This document shows, in pieces, positions 43,292 to 50,856 of a DNA stretch of 64,000 bases (positions are counted from its first letter, which is position 1; every line of letters begins with the position of its first letter). Made by a program: the position numbers and the translations under genes. This DNA is from DATLED01 sp035525495. Lineage in GTDB: Bacteria > Actinomycetota > Acidimicrobiia > Acidimicrobiales > CADCTF01. The DNA is taken from contig DATLED010000042.1 in assembly GCA_035525495.1 (NCBI GenBank), forward strand, positions 1 to 64,000, written 5' to 3'. The notes under the pieces are model-generated. The model made no database searches. It saw only the letters and a list, made by a program, of their open reading frames with translations, and was not told the origin of the DNA.

Positions 43292-43533
43292 GCGGCGGCG
43301 GTGCGCCCCTGGCGGCGGCGGATCCGCTTGCGCTCGGTCTCGGTGTGGCCGCCCCAGACGCCGTCGACCTGACGAGTGCGGAGGGCGAAGTCGAGGCACT
43401 GGACGCGAACAGGGCACACCGAGCACACGGCCAGCGCGGGCCCGCTGTCGGACTCGGAGTCCGGGAAGAAGAGGTTGGTGTCGAGGTCCCGGCAGGCGGC
43501 GTCGGTCTTCCAGTCCAGGTTTCGAGTCGGCAC
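43288..43533 (-). CDS. WhiB-family iron-sulfur transcription factor
   Basis: An 81-residue WhiB-like protein with the four [4Fe-4S] ligands Cys14, Cys37, Cys40 and Cys46 (CSVCPVRVQC), then the G[VI]WGG turn (VDGVWGGHTETER) and a basic C-terminal tail (RKRIRRRQGR) for DNA contact. The family is specific to actinobacteria and binds the main sigma factor. GTG 43533 is supported by AGGAAGG some eight bases before. It heads the minus-strand unit with the small membrane protein, the GHMP kinase and the acidic protein. Confidence 0.93.
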   Translation of the reverse strand: MPTRNLDWKTDAACRDLDTNLFFPDSESDSGPALAVCSVCPVRVQCLDFALRTRQVDGVWGGHTETERKRIRRRQGRTAAA

Positions 43534-43894
43534 TGCCGTTTCCTTCCTGGCAGCCCGTCGGGGGGAGACGTCCTGCCTGAGCCATGATCCAACCGCGGCG
43601 GCATCTGCGCCATTCCCGCAGGCGGCGGCGTCGAATCGCGTGGACCCGGCCGAATCAGAAAGTGCTCAAGATATCACTGTCCGTGGTCGAAGGGTTCGTA
43701 CCGGATCCGCTCGCGGGTCCGGTGGGAAGCGTTGATCCGGGCCGTCCTCACCGACCCCTCCTGCCAGGAGGGAACACGGAGACAAAGCGGTCGCCTAGAG
43801 GGCCCGGGGAGTGAGTGGCGAGACCGACCCGACCAGCATGAGGCGACGGGAAGTTCCCGAAGCCCCCTCTACTTGGACGGGAGCGATTCATCCA
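43534..43894. promoter_or_regulatory. Divergent spacer between whiB and the wall protein; structured leader
   Basis: 361 bases without a gene. The left part should hold the whiB promoter (a TATCTT on the minus strand at 43668-43673 is the best -10 candidate). The right part is likely the leader of the LAxTG protein. It contains a 7-bp hairpin, CCCTCCT-GCC-AGGAGGG, at 43756-43772. It also holds a stretch (GGGGAGTGAGTGG, then ACCGACCCGACCAGCATGAG, 43805-43842) that weakly recalls the 3' part of ydaO-type c-di-AMP riboswitches. The latter is tentative. Confidence 0.35.
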
Positions 43895-45070
43895 ATGCAT
43901 CACCACCGCAACACACGACGTGTCATCACCTTCGGGCTCGGTATTGCCTTGGGTCTCTCGCTCCTCACCGGTTCCGCCTCGGCAACGACGGCGCAGGCGG
44001 ACAAGGGGCGGGGCAACCAGGGCCAGACCTCGTCCACCAAGGACTGTGATGGCACCCATCACAGCAAGACCGGACATGGAGCCAACACCAGTGGGGCCTA
44101 CGACAACACCTGCGACGGTTCGCCGTCGCTCAACGGTGGTGGCGGCGGCGACGCGGGTGGCAAGCCCTGTGCCGGGTGCGTCGGCAACGCCGACGACAAG
44201 AACCCTCCGGGGCAGTACCCGGACGGTCCGACCGACCACAACAACGGCTATGAGTGCGACCAGAAGGGTCGGAGCGAGAACGAAGGCAACAACGGCGTTG
44301 GCTTCGGCAACCCTGCGCACACCGGCTGCACCCCGCAGGACACCAGCGGCGAGCAGCCTGAGCCGTCGGCCTGCCCGGCCGAGGGAACGGCGGCGATGAC
44401 CGCCCACTCCTACGTCGTGGACGGCAAGACCGTCTCGGATCTCACCGGCAAGGTCGACGTGGGCGACCATGTGGTGGCGAACTTCACCGTCGCCGCTGAC
44501 TGTGCCGTCCTGCCCGTCACCCTCGTCTCGTACAAGGGCGCCGGCGCCACCAGGACCGTGTTCGACACCGATGGCGGTACCTTCGCCGACGGCCCGCACG
44601 ACCTGAACGTCGACATCCCCGCCTGCGCCTTCGAGGTCGAGTTCCTCGTCGGCGGCGTGGTGATCGACACCGATCACGGCATGAACCCGTCGTGTGACGA
44701 GCCGGTCATCCCGCAGACGCCCGCTCCCAAGGCGGACGTCGAGGCGGCCGCACTGTCCGCATCGCCCGCAGTACCCGCAACGCCCGCAGTTCCCGCCGTG
44801 GCGGCTTCGGCCGACGCCGCTCCGGAGGTCCTCGCGGCCGCCGAAGCGGTACCTGCGGCTCCCGCGGTCCCCGGTCACCCGACCGAGGTCCTGGGCGTGC
44901 AGATCGAGCGTGGCGCTCCCAGCGCCGGGCTCGCCCGCACGGGTCTCACCCTGCTCCCCCTCGTCGCCCTCGGGACGGCGCTGTGCCTCGTCGGCATGGC
45001 GATGTCCTCCGGTCGTCGCCGCGGGCAGCAGGAGTTCGTCGCCATCGCCGATCGGCTGTCCGGCTTCTGA
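43895..45070 (+). CDS. Secreted LAxTG wall-anchored protein
   Basis: A 391-residue exported protein. The signal peptide has a HHHRNTRR basic start and the hydrophobic core ITFGLGIALGLSLLTG, cut near ASA-TT. A Gly/Asn/Cys-rich part follows (GGGGGDAGGKPCAGCVG), then a domain of about 110 residues (SYVVDGKTVSDLTGKVDVGD), then an Ala-Pro-Val-rich stalk of about 60 residues. The end is a sorting signal: LARTG, a hydrophobic helix and SGRRR. LAxTG is the motif of class E sortases of high-GC actinobacteria. I chose ATG 43895 over GTG 43811 because it begins at the signal peptide. No sortase gene is in the window. Confidence 0.8.
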   Translation: MHHHRNTRRVITFGLGIALGLSLLTGSASATTAQADKGRGNQGQTSSTKDCDGTHHSKTGHGANTSGAYDNTCDGSPSLNGGGGGDAGGKPCAGCVGNADDKNPPGQYPDGPTDHNNGYECDQKGRSENEGNNGVGFGNPAHTGCTPQDTSGEQPEPSACPAEGTAAMTAHSYVVDGKTVSDLTGKVDVGDHVVANFTVAADCAVLPVTLVSYKGAGATRTVFDTDGGTFADGPHDLNVDIPACAFEVEFLVGGVVIDTDHGMNPSCDEPVIPQTPAPKADVEAAALSASPAVPATPAVPAVAASADAAPEVLAAAEAVPAAPAVPGHPTEVLGVQIERGAPSAGLARTGLTLLPLVALGTALCLVGMAMSSGRRRGQQEFVAIADRLSGF

Positions 45071-45085
45071 CGACGCGCATCGAGT

Positions 45086-45113
45086 GCTCGGGGGCCCTTC
45101 GCGGCCCCCGAGC
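45086..45113 (+). terminator. Strong hairpin terminator after the wall protein gene
   Basis: GCTCGGGGGCC and GGCCCCCGAGC form a perfect 11-bp stem with a 6-base loop, starting 15 bases after the stop codon. It lacks a T-run. It separates the wall protein gene from the sigma factor unit. Confidence 0.75.
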
Positions 45114-45169
45114 CGCTTGGTGCCGACTCCGCTGCTGAAGGCCCCCTTCGTCGTACTGGCCCCGTCCGT

Positions 45170-45175
45170 CATACT
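45170..45175 (+). promoter_or_regulatory. Candidate leaderless -10 box of the sigma factor gene
   Basis: CATACT, seven bases, then GTG 45183. It deviates from TANNNT at the first base, but the spacing matches the other leaderless genes. No ribosome site fits better, though GGAAGGT lies directly before the GTG. Confidence 0.4.
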
Positions 45176-45182
45176 GGAAGGT

Positions 45183-45950
45183 GTGGCAGAGGCGGTGACA
45201 GGACCGGCTTCCGCGGGCGCAGCCGCAGAACTTCGACGCAAGTTCGAGGCCTTTGCCGAGTCGCGGGACGAGCGCCTGCGGGCGGAGCTGACCGAGGCCT
45301 ACCTCCCGCTGGCGGCGTCGCTGGCCTCCCGCTACGCAGGACGGGCCGAGCTCGACGACCTGGAGCAGGCGGCCAGCCTCGCCCTCGTCAAGGCGGTCGA
45401 CCGCTTCGACCCCTCGAAGGGCTTCGAGTTCACGACCTTCGCGTGGGCGACGATCTCCGGTGAGCTCAAGCGCCACCTCCGCGATCGGTCGTGGGGGCTG
45501 CGTGTGCCGAGGCGGGTGCAGGAGCGGTTCCTCGTGACCGCCCGCGCCGCCGAGGACCTCCACCAGCAACTCGGACGTCCGCCAACCGTCCACGAGCTGT
45601 CGGCGACGACAGGCCTCGACGAGGAAGCGACGATCGAGGCCCTCGAGGTCCGGTCGCTGCACCGCCTGCCGTCCCTCGACGCGCCGATGCAGGGCGGCGA
45701 CGGCGAGGCCATGGAGCACGGCTCGCCCGATGAGGCCTACGACAAGTTCGACGATCGCGATCTCGTCCAGCGACTCGTCGAGCGGCTGGGGGAGCGAGAG
45801 CGAGAGCTGCTCCGCCTGCGCTTCGACGAACAGCTGACGCAGTCCGAGATCGCGGGTCGCATCGGCGTGTCGCAGATGCACGTGTCCCGGCTGCTGAGCT
45901 CGACGCTCGACCAGCTCCGCCGTCTCGCCGCGGAGCCCTCGCCGGTCTGA
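45183..45950 (+). CDS. SigF/SigB-type RNA polymerase sigma factor
   Basis: A 255-residue group 3 sigma factor. Region 2 is YAGRAELDDLEQAASLALVKAVDRFDPSKG, then FTTFAWATISGELKRHLRD. Region 3 is RPPTVHELSATTGLDEEAT. Region 4 is LRLRFDEQLTQSEIAGRIGVSQMHVSRLL. This is the SigF/SigB/SpoIIAC group, normally held by an RsbW-type anti-sigma kinase; such a gene follows one base after the stop. GTG 45183 matches the family length. It heads a five-gene unit with the vWA, PP2C and kinase genes and probably directs a stress regulon. Confidence 0.9.
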   Translation: MAEAVTGPASAGAAAELRRKFEAFAESRDERLRAELTEAYLPLAASLASRYAGRAELDDLEQAASLALVKAVDRFDPSKGFEFTTFAWATISGELKRHLRDRSWGLRVPRRVQERFLVTARAAEDLHQQLGRPPTVHELSATTGLDEEATIEALEVRSLHRLPSLDAPMQGGDGEAMEHGSPDEAYDKFDDRDLVQRLVERLGERERELLRLRFDEQLTQSEIAGRIGVSQMHVSRLLSSTLDQLRRLAAEPSPV

Positions 45951-45951
45951 C

Positions 45952-46317
45952 GTGGTGGAGGCCTTGCACCTGCCGGCGTCACCGTCGAGCCCGCGCCGTG
46001 CTCGCCAGTTCGTCGACGAGGTCCTCCACCGCTGGCACCGTGACGGCGCCATCGACCGATTGGCGCTGATCGCCAGCGAGCTCGTGACCAACGCCGTCCG
46101 CCACGCGCAGACCGAGATCACGATCGAGCTGTCGGCCGAGGACGGCGCGCTGCACCTCGAGGTGTTCGACCGCGGCGCAGGGCAACCGGTCTTCAAGGAC
46201 GACGATCCGGAGGTGCCGGGCGGGCTGGGGCTCCCGATCGTCGAGGCGCTGGCGACGTCGTGGGGGATGCGTCTGCGGGAGGGCGGCAAGGGCGTGTGGG
46301 CCGAGGTGCGCGGCTGA
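45952..46317 (+). CDS. RsbW-type anti-sigma factor (histidine-kinase-like ATPase)
   Basis: A 121-residue ATPase of the GHKL fold. The N-box is LIASELVTNAVRHAQ, the G1 box VFDRGAGQPVF and the G2 box GGLGLPIVEALA. This is the RsbW/SpoIIAB group, which sequesters a SigB/F-type sigma and phosphorylates a STAS anti-anti-sigma. The gene starts one base after the sigma stop, so the pair is surely linked. No STAS protein gene is found in the window. The vWA gene follows 43 bases later. Confidence 0.88.
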   Translation: MVEALHLPASPSSPRRARQFVDEVLHRWHRDGAIDRLALIASELVTNAVRHAQTEITIELSAEDGALHLEVFDRGAGQPVFKDDDPEVPGGLGLPIVEALATSWGMRLREGGKGVWAEVRG

Positions 46318-46360
46318 CCATCCCCCGTTCCGGCGGGGCGCGCTGGTGCAATGGATGACC

Positions 46361-47023
46361 ATGAGCACGCAGCTGGATGTGTCCGTCGAGTTCGCCACCA
46401 ATCCCGAGCCACGGTGCGCGTGCGTGCTGCTGCTCGATGTTTCCGGGTCGATGGCGGGGCGGGCCATCGACGCGCTGAACGACGGGTTGCGGGCCTTCAG
46501 CGCCGACCTCGGGACCGATCCTTTGGCGCGCCAGCGCGTCGAGGTAGCGGTCGTGACTTTTGGCGGCGACGGCGTGCAGGTCGTGCACGACTTCGCCACG
46601 GCGGGCCAGTTCGAGCCGGCACGGCTGGCCGCCGGCGGCGGCACGCCGATGGGAGCGGGGATCACGCAGGCCCTCGAGATGGTCGAGGCCCGCAAGGCGC
46701 AGTACAAGACCAACGGCATCACCTACTACCGGCCGTGGGTCTTCCTGATCACCGACGGCGAGCCCACCGACGAGTGGAAGTCCGCGGCCGAGCAGGTGCA
46801 CGCCGTCGAGTCCGCCAACGGCCTCGCCTTCTTCGCCGTCGGAGTCGACGGAGCCAACCTCGACGTCCTCGGGCAGATCGCCGTGCGCACGCCGTTGAAG
46901 CTGAACGGGCTCAAGTTCGTCGAGCTGTTCGTCTGGCTGTCGCAGTCGCAGCGCACCGTGTCCTCGTCGAAGCCCGGCGACCAGACGGCGTTGCCGTCGG
47001 TGGAGGGATGGGCGTCGGTCTAG
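46361..47023 (+). CDS. vWA domain protein, TerY-like
   Basis: A 220-residue von Willebrand A domain protein. The MIDAS metal site is made by LLLDVSGSMAG near residue 25, AGGGTPMGAGITQAL near 90 and LITDGEPTDEW near 130, all intact. The size and sequence type are those of TerY, the vWA partner in the TerY-phosphatase-kinase triad of tellurium-resistance-related systems. ATG 46361 is chosen; GTG 46346 and ATG 46355 are in frame just before. Its 3' end overlaps the PP2C gene by 16 bases. Confidence 0.85.
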   Translation: MSTQLDVSVEFATNPEPRCACVLLLDVSGSMAGRAIDALNDGLRAFSADLGTDPLARQRVEVAVVTFGGDGVQVVHDFATAGQFEPARLAAGGGTPMGAGITQALEMVEARKAQYKTNGITYYRPWVFLITDGEPTDEWKSAAEQVHAVESANGLAFFAVGVDGANLDVLGQIAVRTPLKLNGLKFVELFVWLSQSQRTVSSSKPGDQTALPSVEGWASV

Positions 47024-47745
47024 ACGTCGCCGGGTCGCTCGCATGGCGGCCGCTGACGGCCTCCGTAGCCGGCGCCGGGCATCGCGCTCGAGGCATCGGG
47101 TGCGAGGACGCGTCGTGCGTCGACGTCCTCGACGACGGGACGCTGCTGGTGGCCGTCGCCGACGGGGCCGGGTCGGCGCCCCGGGCGGCCGAGGGGTCTT
47201 CTCGTGCCGTCGCTGCGGCGATGGAGGGTTTGCGGGCGGCCGTCGACCTCGACGCGGTGCTCTCGGGCGCGCGTCTCGCGTTGGAGCCCGTGGTCGCGGG
47301 CGAGCGGTTGGGTGATCTGGCCACGACGTTGCTCGTCGTGCGAGCGGGCCAGTCGCTGATCGAGACCGCGCAGGTCGGCGACGGCGCCGTCGTGTTGCGG
47401 CGGGATGGAGAGCTCGAGGTGCTGGCCGCGGACACGAAGGGCGAGTACCTCAACGAGACGTGCTTCTTGACGTCGGACGGATGGCGCGCATCCATGCGGA
47501 TCGAGTCGGCGCCGGCCGAAGGCGTCGACGGCATCGCGGCCATGACCGACGGCTTGCAGCTCGTGGCCTTCGACCTGTCATCGGGGAGGCCGCACGCGCC
47601 GTTCTTCTCGCCGTTCTTCAGCTTCGCCGCGGGTGACGGCGACGTGGGGCAGCTCGCCGCGTTCCTCGGGTCCGACCGGGTGGGGGAGCGCACCGACGAC
47701 GACGTGACACTGGCGATCGCCTCCCTCGTCGCGCCGTCGGCGTGA
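47008..47745 (+). CDS. PP2C-family protein phosphatase (TerY triad)
   Basis: A 245-residue PP2C-like Ser/Thr phosphatase. The metal-binding acids lie in CEDASCVDVLDDG, LVAVADGAGSAPRAAEG (Asp), AQVGDGAVVLRRDGEL, AAMTDGLQLV (Asp) and the last RTDDDVTLAIAS. The start ATG 47008 has GGAGG a few bases before it. It sits between the vWA and kinase genes with overlaps on both sides (16 and 4 bases). In RsbU-type systems a PP2C reverses the action of the anti-sigma kinase; here the neighbouring kinase is the more likely counterpart, but both are possible. Confidence 0.85.
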   Translation: MGVGLDVAGSLAWRPLTASVAGAGHRARGIGCEDASCVDVLDDGTLLVAVADGAGSAPRAAEGSSRAVAAAMEGLRAAVDLDAVLSGARLALEPVVAGERLGDLATTLLVVRAGQSLIETAQVGDGAVVLRRDGELEVLAADTKGEYLNETCFLTSDGWRASMRIESAPAEGVDGIAAMTDGLQLVAFDLSSGRPHAPFFSPFFSFAAGDGDVGQLAAFLGSDRVGERTDDDVTLAIASLVAPSA

Positions 47746-49127
47746 CGGTCTCGGCTGCCCGTCGACTGGGCGCCGGCGGCGAGGCGGAGGTCTACGAGGT
47801 CGATGGGCGACCCGGGCTGGCGTTCAAGAAGTACCGGCTGCCCTCATCGGAGCGGGCCGCCAAGTTACGGGTGATGTTGGCGTCGCCGCCGCTGGACGCG
47901 AAGGCCGGTGGGCACGTGGCCATCGCGTGGCCTGAGGAGCTCGTCGTCGACGGTCGCGGGGTCGTCGAAGGGTTCCTCATGCCCCGCATCGACCTGACGG
48001 CGACCGTGCCGCTTTTCCAGGTCTACAACCCCGCTTCGCGCCACCAGATCGCGCCCGCGTTCACGTGGCGGTACCTCCTGCGAACGGCCCGCAACGTCGC
48101 CGCCATCGTCGACTCGCTCCACCGGTCCGGCTATGTCGTCGGCGACATCAACGAGTCGAACCTGTTGGTGAACAGGCGGGCACTGGCCGTGCTCGTCGAC
48201 TGCGACTCCATGCAGGTGCGCGACCCCGCGACCGGTGCGGTGCACCGGGGCGGGGTCGGCAAGCCCGAGTTCACCGCGCCCGAGCTGCAGGGCATCGACT
48301 TGGCGACCGTCGACCGGACCGTCGCGTCCGATGACTTCGCCGTCGCCGTCCTCGTGTTCCAGCTGCTGCTCGAAGGGGTGCACCCCTTCGCCGGCGTGTG
48401 GCGGGGGCGGGGCGAACCGCCCGACATCCCGGCGCGCATGCGCGCGGGTTCGTTCCCCTACCGGAGGGGCGCTCGGGTCGCACCGCCGCCGCACGCACTG
48501 ACGCTCGACGTCCTGCCGCCAGAGCTGCGCAAGCTGGCGTGGCGAGCCTTCACCACCGGCGTGCGCCGTCCTTCGGGCCGGCCGACATCGGCCGAGTGGG
48601 TGGCCGCGCTCGAGCGGGCGGATGGGTCGCTGCAGACGTGCGGCCGATCGCCGCACCACGTGTTCGGCGCCCACCTCCGTCGATGCCCTTGGTGCACCCG
48701 GTTGGACGCCGGGCTCCCCGATCCTTTCCCCGGACCGAGCGGTCGCTCGTCGCTCGAGCGCCGCCCGCCGCCGCGGTCGGTCCGCCTGCGCGCCGCCGCA
48801 GTCGCGTGGACGCGCGCCGGCGCCGTGTGGGCGGCCCGCGCGGTCCTCGCCGCCCTGGTGCGAGTCGGCCGCTGGGGGTGGTCCCACGTTCGCGACCCGC
48901 TCGCGTGGACGGTCCCCGCATCGCTGACCGGCGCGCTGGTGCTGGCCCTCGCGCCCGTTCCCGCGCTTGTCCTCCTCTGTTCGGGCGCGCTCAGTTCGGC
49001 ATACCGAACTCAGCGCGCCCAAACGTGGTTGCGGTGGCGCGGACCGGCCTGGTGGCCCTGGCTTCCGGCCATCGCCGTCGCCGTCGTGCAGCTGGTGCAC
49101 GGCCCGTGGTGGTGGCCGTTGCCGTAG
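47742..49127 (+). CDS. Kinase-fold protein with zinc ribbon and membrane helices (TerY triad)
   Basis: A 461-residue protein. Residues 1-280 are a kinase fold with the glycine loop LGAGGEAEVYEVDG, Lys in LAFKKYRL, the catalytic loop GYVVGDINESNLLVN, the metal site VLVDCDSMQV (DCD for DFG) and FTAPELQGI. Residues 290-315 carry a zinc-ribbon-like CGRSPHHVFGAHLRRCPWC. The last 120 residues hold two or three hydrophobic helices (SLTGALVLALAPVPALVLL). This matches the kinase of TerY-P triads. GTG 47742 overlaps the PP2C stop by four bases. A large palindrome lies inside its 3' part. Confidence 0.85.
   Translation: MTVSAARRLGAGGEAEVYEVDGRPGLAFKKYRLPSSERAAKLRVMLASPPLDAKAGGHVAIAWPEELVVDGRGVVEGFLMPRIDLTATVPLFQVYNPASRHQIAPAFTWRYLLRTARNVAAIVDSLHRSGYVVGDINESNLLVNRRALAVLVDCDSMQVRDPATGAVHRGGVGKPEFTAPELQGIDLATVDRTVASDDFAVAVLVFQLLLEGVHPFAGVWRGRGEPPDIPARMRAGSFPYRRGARVAPPPHALTLDVLPPELRKLAWRAFTTGVRRPSGRPTSAEWVAALERADGSLQTCGRSPHHVFGAHLRRCPWCTRLDAGLPDPFPGPSGRSSLERRPPPRSVRLRAAAVAWTRAGAVWAARAVLAALVRVGRWGWSHVRDPLAWTVPASLTGALVLALAPVPALVLLCSGALSSAYRTQRAQTWLRWRGPAWWPWLPAIAVAVVQLVHGPWWWPLP
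48983..49020. repeat. 38-base palindrome inside the kinase gene
   Basis: Seventeen-base arms, GGGCGCGCTCAGTTCGG (48983-48999) and CCGAACTCAGCGCGCCC (49004-49020), are complementary with one mismatch around CATA. It is translated as part of the membrane region of the kinase and lies about 105 bases before the -10 box of the acyl-CoA ligase gene. It may act as an operator, a hairpin in the mRNA or a small inserted palindrome. Confidence 0.7.
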
Positions 49128-49130
49128 CTT
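49125..49130 (+). promoter_or_regulatory. Leaderless -10 box of the acyl-CoA ligase gene
   Basis: TAGCTT, eight bases, then ATG 49139. Its first three bases overlap the TAG stop codon of the kinase gene. Confidence 0.6.
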
Positions 49131-49138
49131 GCGCCTCC

Positions 49139-50836
49139 ATGATCAGCATCGACCAGGCGCATGCGCAGCTGACGGTTCCGGGCAGCCCGTTCGAGATCGA
49201 AGAGGTGGTGATCCGCGGCATCCCGACGAAGACGTGGAAGAACGCGCCGCCGACGATGCGCACCCACCTGGAGCGGGCCAAGACCCACGGGGACGCCACG
49301 TTCATCGTCTACGAGGACGAGCGCACCACCTTCGCCGAGCTCCACGCGGCGGCGTCCACGTTCGCCCGGCGGCTCGTCGAGGACTTCGGCGTGACCAAGG
49401 GCGACCGCGTCGCCATCGCCATGCGCAACTTCCCGGAGTGGCCCGTCGCCTTCTGGGGCGCGGCGAGCGTCGGCGCCGTCGTCGTCCCGCTCAACGCCTG
49501 GTGGACGGGGGCCGAGCTCGAGTACGGACTGAGCGACTCCGGCACCAAGGTCCTCGTCGCCGACGGCGAACGCATGGAGCGCCTCGCCGATCACTTCGCC
49601 GCCCTTCCCGGTCTCACCGCCATCACCGTGCGGGGCGACGGCCCGCTGCAGTGGACCGAGGTCCTCGGCGGTGTCGACCCCGACGCCGAGCCTCCCCCCG
49701 ACCCCGGCATCGAGCCGGATGACGAAGCCACGATCTTCTACACCTCCGGCACGACCGGACGGCCGAAGGGTGCGCTCGGAACCCACCGCAACTTCACGAC
49801 CAACCTCATGTCGCTCACGTTCGCCGGCGCCCGATCGGCCCTTCGGAGCCGCTCGGCCGATCCCGAGGCCGCGCCGCCCGCGCCGCCGGCGCCGCCGGCC
49901 GCTCCGGTGGCGAGTGGGCAGAACGCCAGCCTCCTCTCCGTTCCGTTCTTCCACGCGACCGGCTGCCACTCGGTGCTGCAGGGGGCGACGTGGGCCGGCA
50001 ACAAGCTCGTCCTCATGCACAAGTGGAACCCTGAGCGGGCGCTCGAGCTCATCGAACGGGAACGGGTCACGAACTTCGGCGGCGTCCCATCGATGGTGTG
50101 GCAGGTGCTCCAGTCGCCGGACTTCGCCAAACGCGACATCAGCAGCGTCCAGGGCATCGGGTACGGCGGTGCACCGGCGCCTCCGGAGCTCGTCCGCAAG
50201 ATCGCCGAGATGTTCCCAGGCAAGCTTCCGTCCAACGGGTACGGCCTCACGGAGACGAGCAGCCTGTCGACGAGCAACAGCGGCGCCGACTACCAGCGCA
50301 AGCCGGACAGCGTCGGGGCACCCGTTGCCGTCGTCGACGTGAAGCTCGTCGAGGACGAGCTCTGGATCAAGGGACCCAACGTCGTCAAGGGCTATTGGAA
50401 CAAGCCGGAGGCAACGGCGGCGGCGTTCACCGACGGGTGGCTGCACACCGGGGACCTCGCTCGCATCGACGACGAGGGCTTCGTGTTCATCGTCGACCGC
50501 GCCAAGGACATGATCATCCGCGGCGGCGAGAACGTGTACTGCTCGGAGGTCGAGTCCGCCCTGTTCGAGCACGACGCCGTGATGGACGCCGCCATCGTCG
50601 GCATCCCCGACCTCGTGCTCGGCGAGGAGGTCGGCGCCGTCGTGCAGCTCAAGCCCGGCCGCACCGCCACGGCCGAGGAGCTCCAGGCCCACGTGCGCGA
50701 GCGCCTCGCCGGGTTCAAGGTCCCGGTCAAGGTCTGGTTCCGCGACGCGGACCTGCCCCGCAACCCCGCCGGGAAGGTCCTCAAGCGGGAGCTGCGCGAA
50801 GAGCTCGGCCTCGTCGAGCCTGGACCCGCCGGATAA
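49139..50836 (+). CDS. AMP-forming acyl-CoA synthetase/ligase
   Basis: A 565-residue adenylate-forming enzyme. Motifs: the ATP loop ATIFYTSGTTGRPKGALGTH near 195, SNGYGLTETSS near 363, GWLHTGDLARIDDEGFVFIVDRAKDMIIRGGENVY near 435-470 and the late PRNPAGKVLKRELRE with the catalytic Lys. It activates a carboxylic acid to acyl-AMP and then acyl-CoA; chain type is unknown. An unusual Ala-Pro-rich insert (about residues 235-260) sits after the ATP loop. The gene is followed 20 bases later by a TetR regulator that could control it. The longer upstream frame is a shadow of the kinase gene. Confidence 0.9.
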   Translation: MISIDQAHAQLTVPGSPFEIEEVVIRGIPTKTWKNAPPTMRTHLERAKTHGDATFIVYEDERTTFAELHAAASTFARRLVEDFGVTKGDRVAIAMRNFPEWPVAFWGAASVGAVVVPLNAWWTGAELEYGLSDSGTKVLVADGERMERLADHFAALPGLTAITVRGDGPLQWTEVLGGVDPDAEPPPDPGIEPDDEATIFYTSGTTGRPKGALGTHRNFTTNLMSLTFAGARSALRSRSADPEAAPPAPPAPPAAPVASGQNASLLSVPFFHATGCHSVLQGATWAGNKLVLMHKWNPERALELIERERVTNFGGVPSMVWQVLQSPDFAKRDISSVQGIGYGGAPAPPELVRKIAEMFPGKLPSNGYGLTETSSLSTSNSGADYQRKPDSVGAPVAVVDVKLVEDELWIKGPNVVKGYWNKPEATAAAFTDGWLHTGDLARIDDEGFVFIVDRAKDMIIRGGENVYCSEVESALFEHDAVMDAAIVGIPDLVLGEEVGAVVQLKPGRTATAEELQAHVRERLAGFKVPVKVWFRDADLPRNPAGKVLKRELREELGLVEPGPAG

Positions 50837-50847
50837 CAACCGTTATC
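50832..50847. promoter_or_regulatory. Palindromic operator before the TetR gene
   Basis: GATAAC-AACC-GTTATC is a perfect 6-bp inverted repeat with a 4-base centre. It overlaps the -10 box TATCAT (50844-50849) of the TetR gene and begins within the stop codon region of the ligase gene, so binding would block transcription of the regulator and the ferritin-like genes. Confidence 0.6.
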
Positions 50848-50849
50848 AT
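50844..50849 (+). promoter_or_regulatory. Leaderless -10 box of the TetR gene
   Basis: TATCAT, seven bases, then ATG 50857. No ribosome site. It is partly covered by the palindromic operator. Confidence 0.6.
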
Positions 50850-50856
50850 CGTCGGA

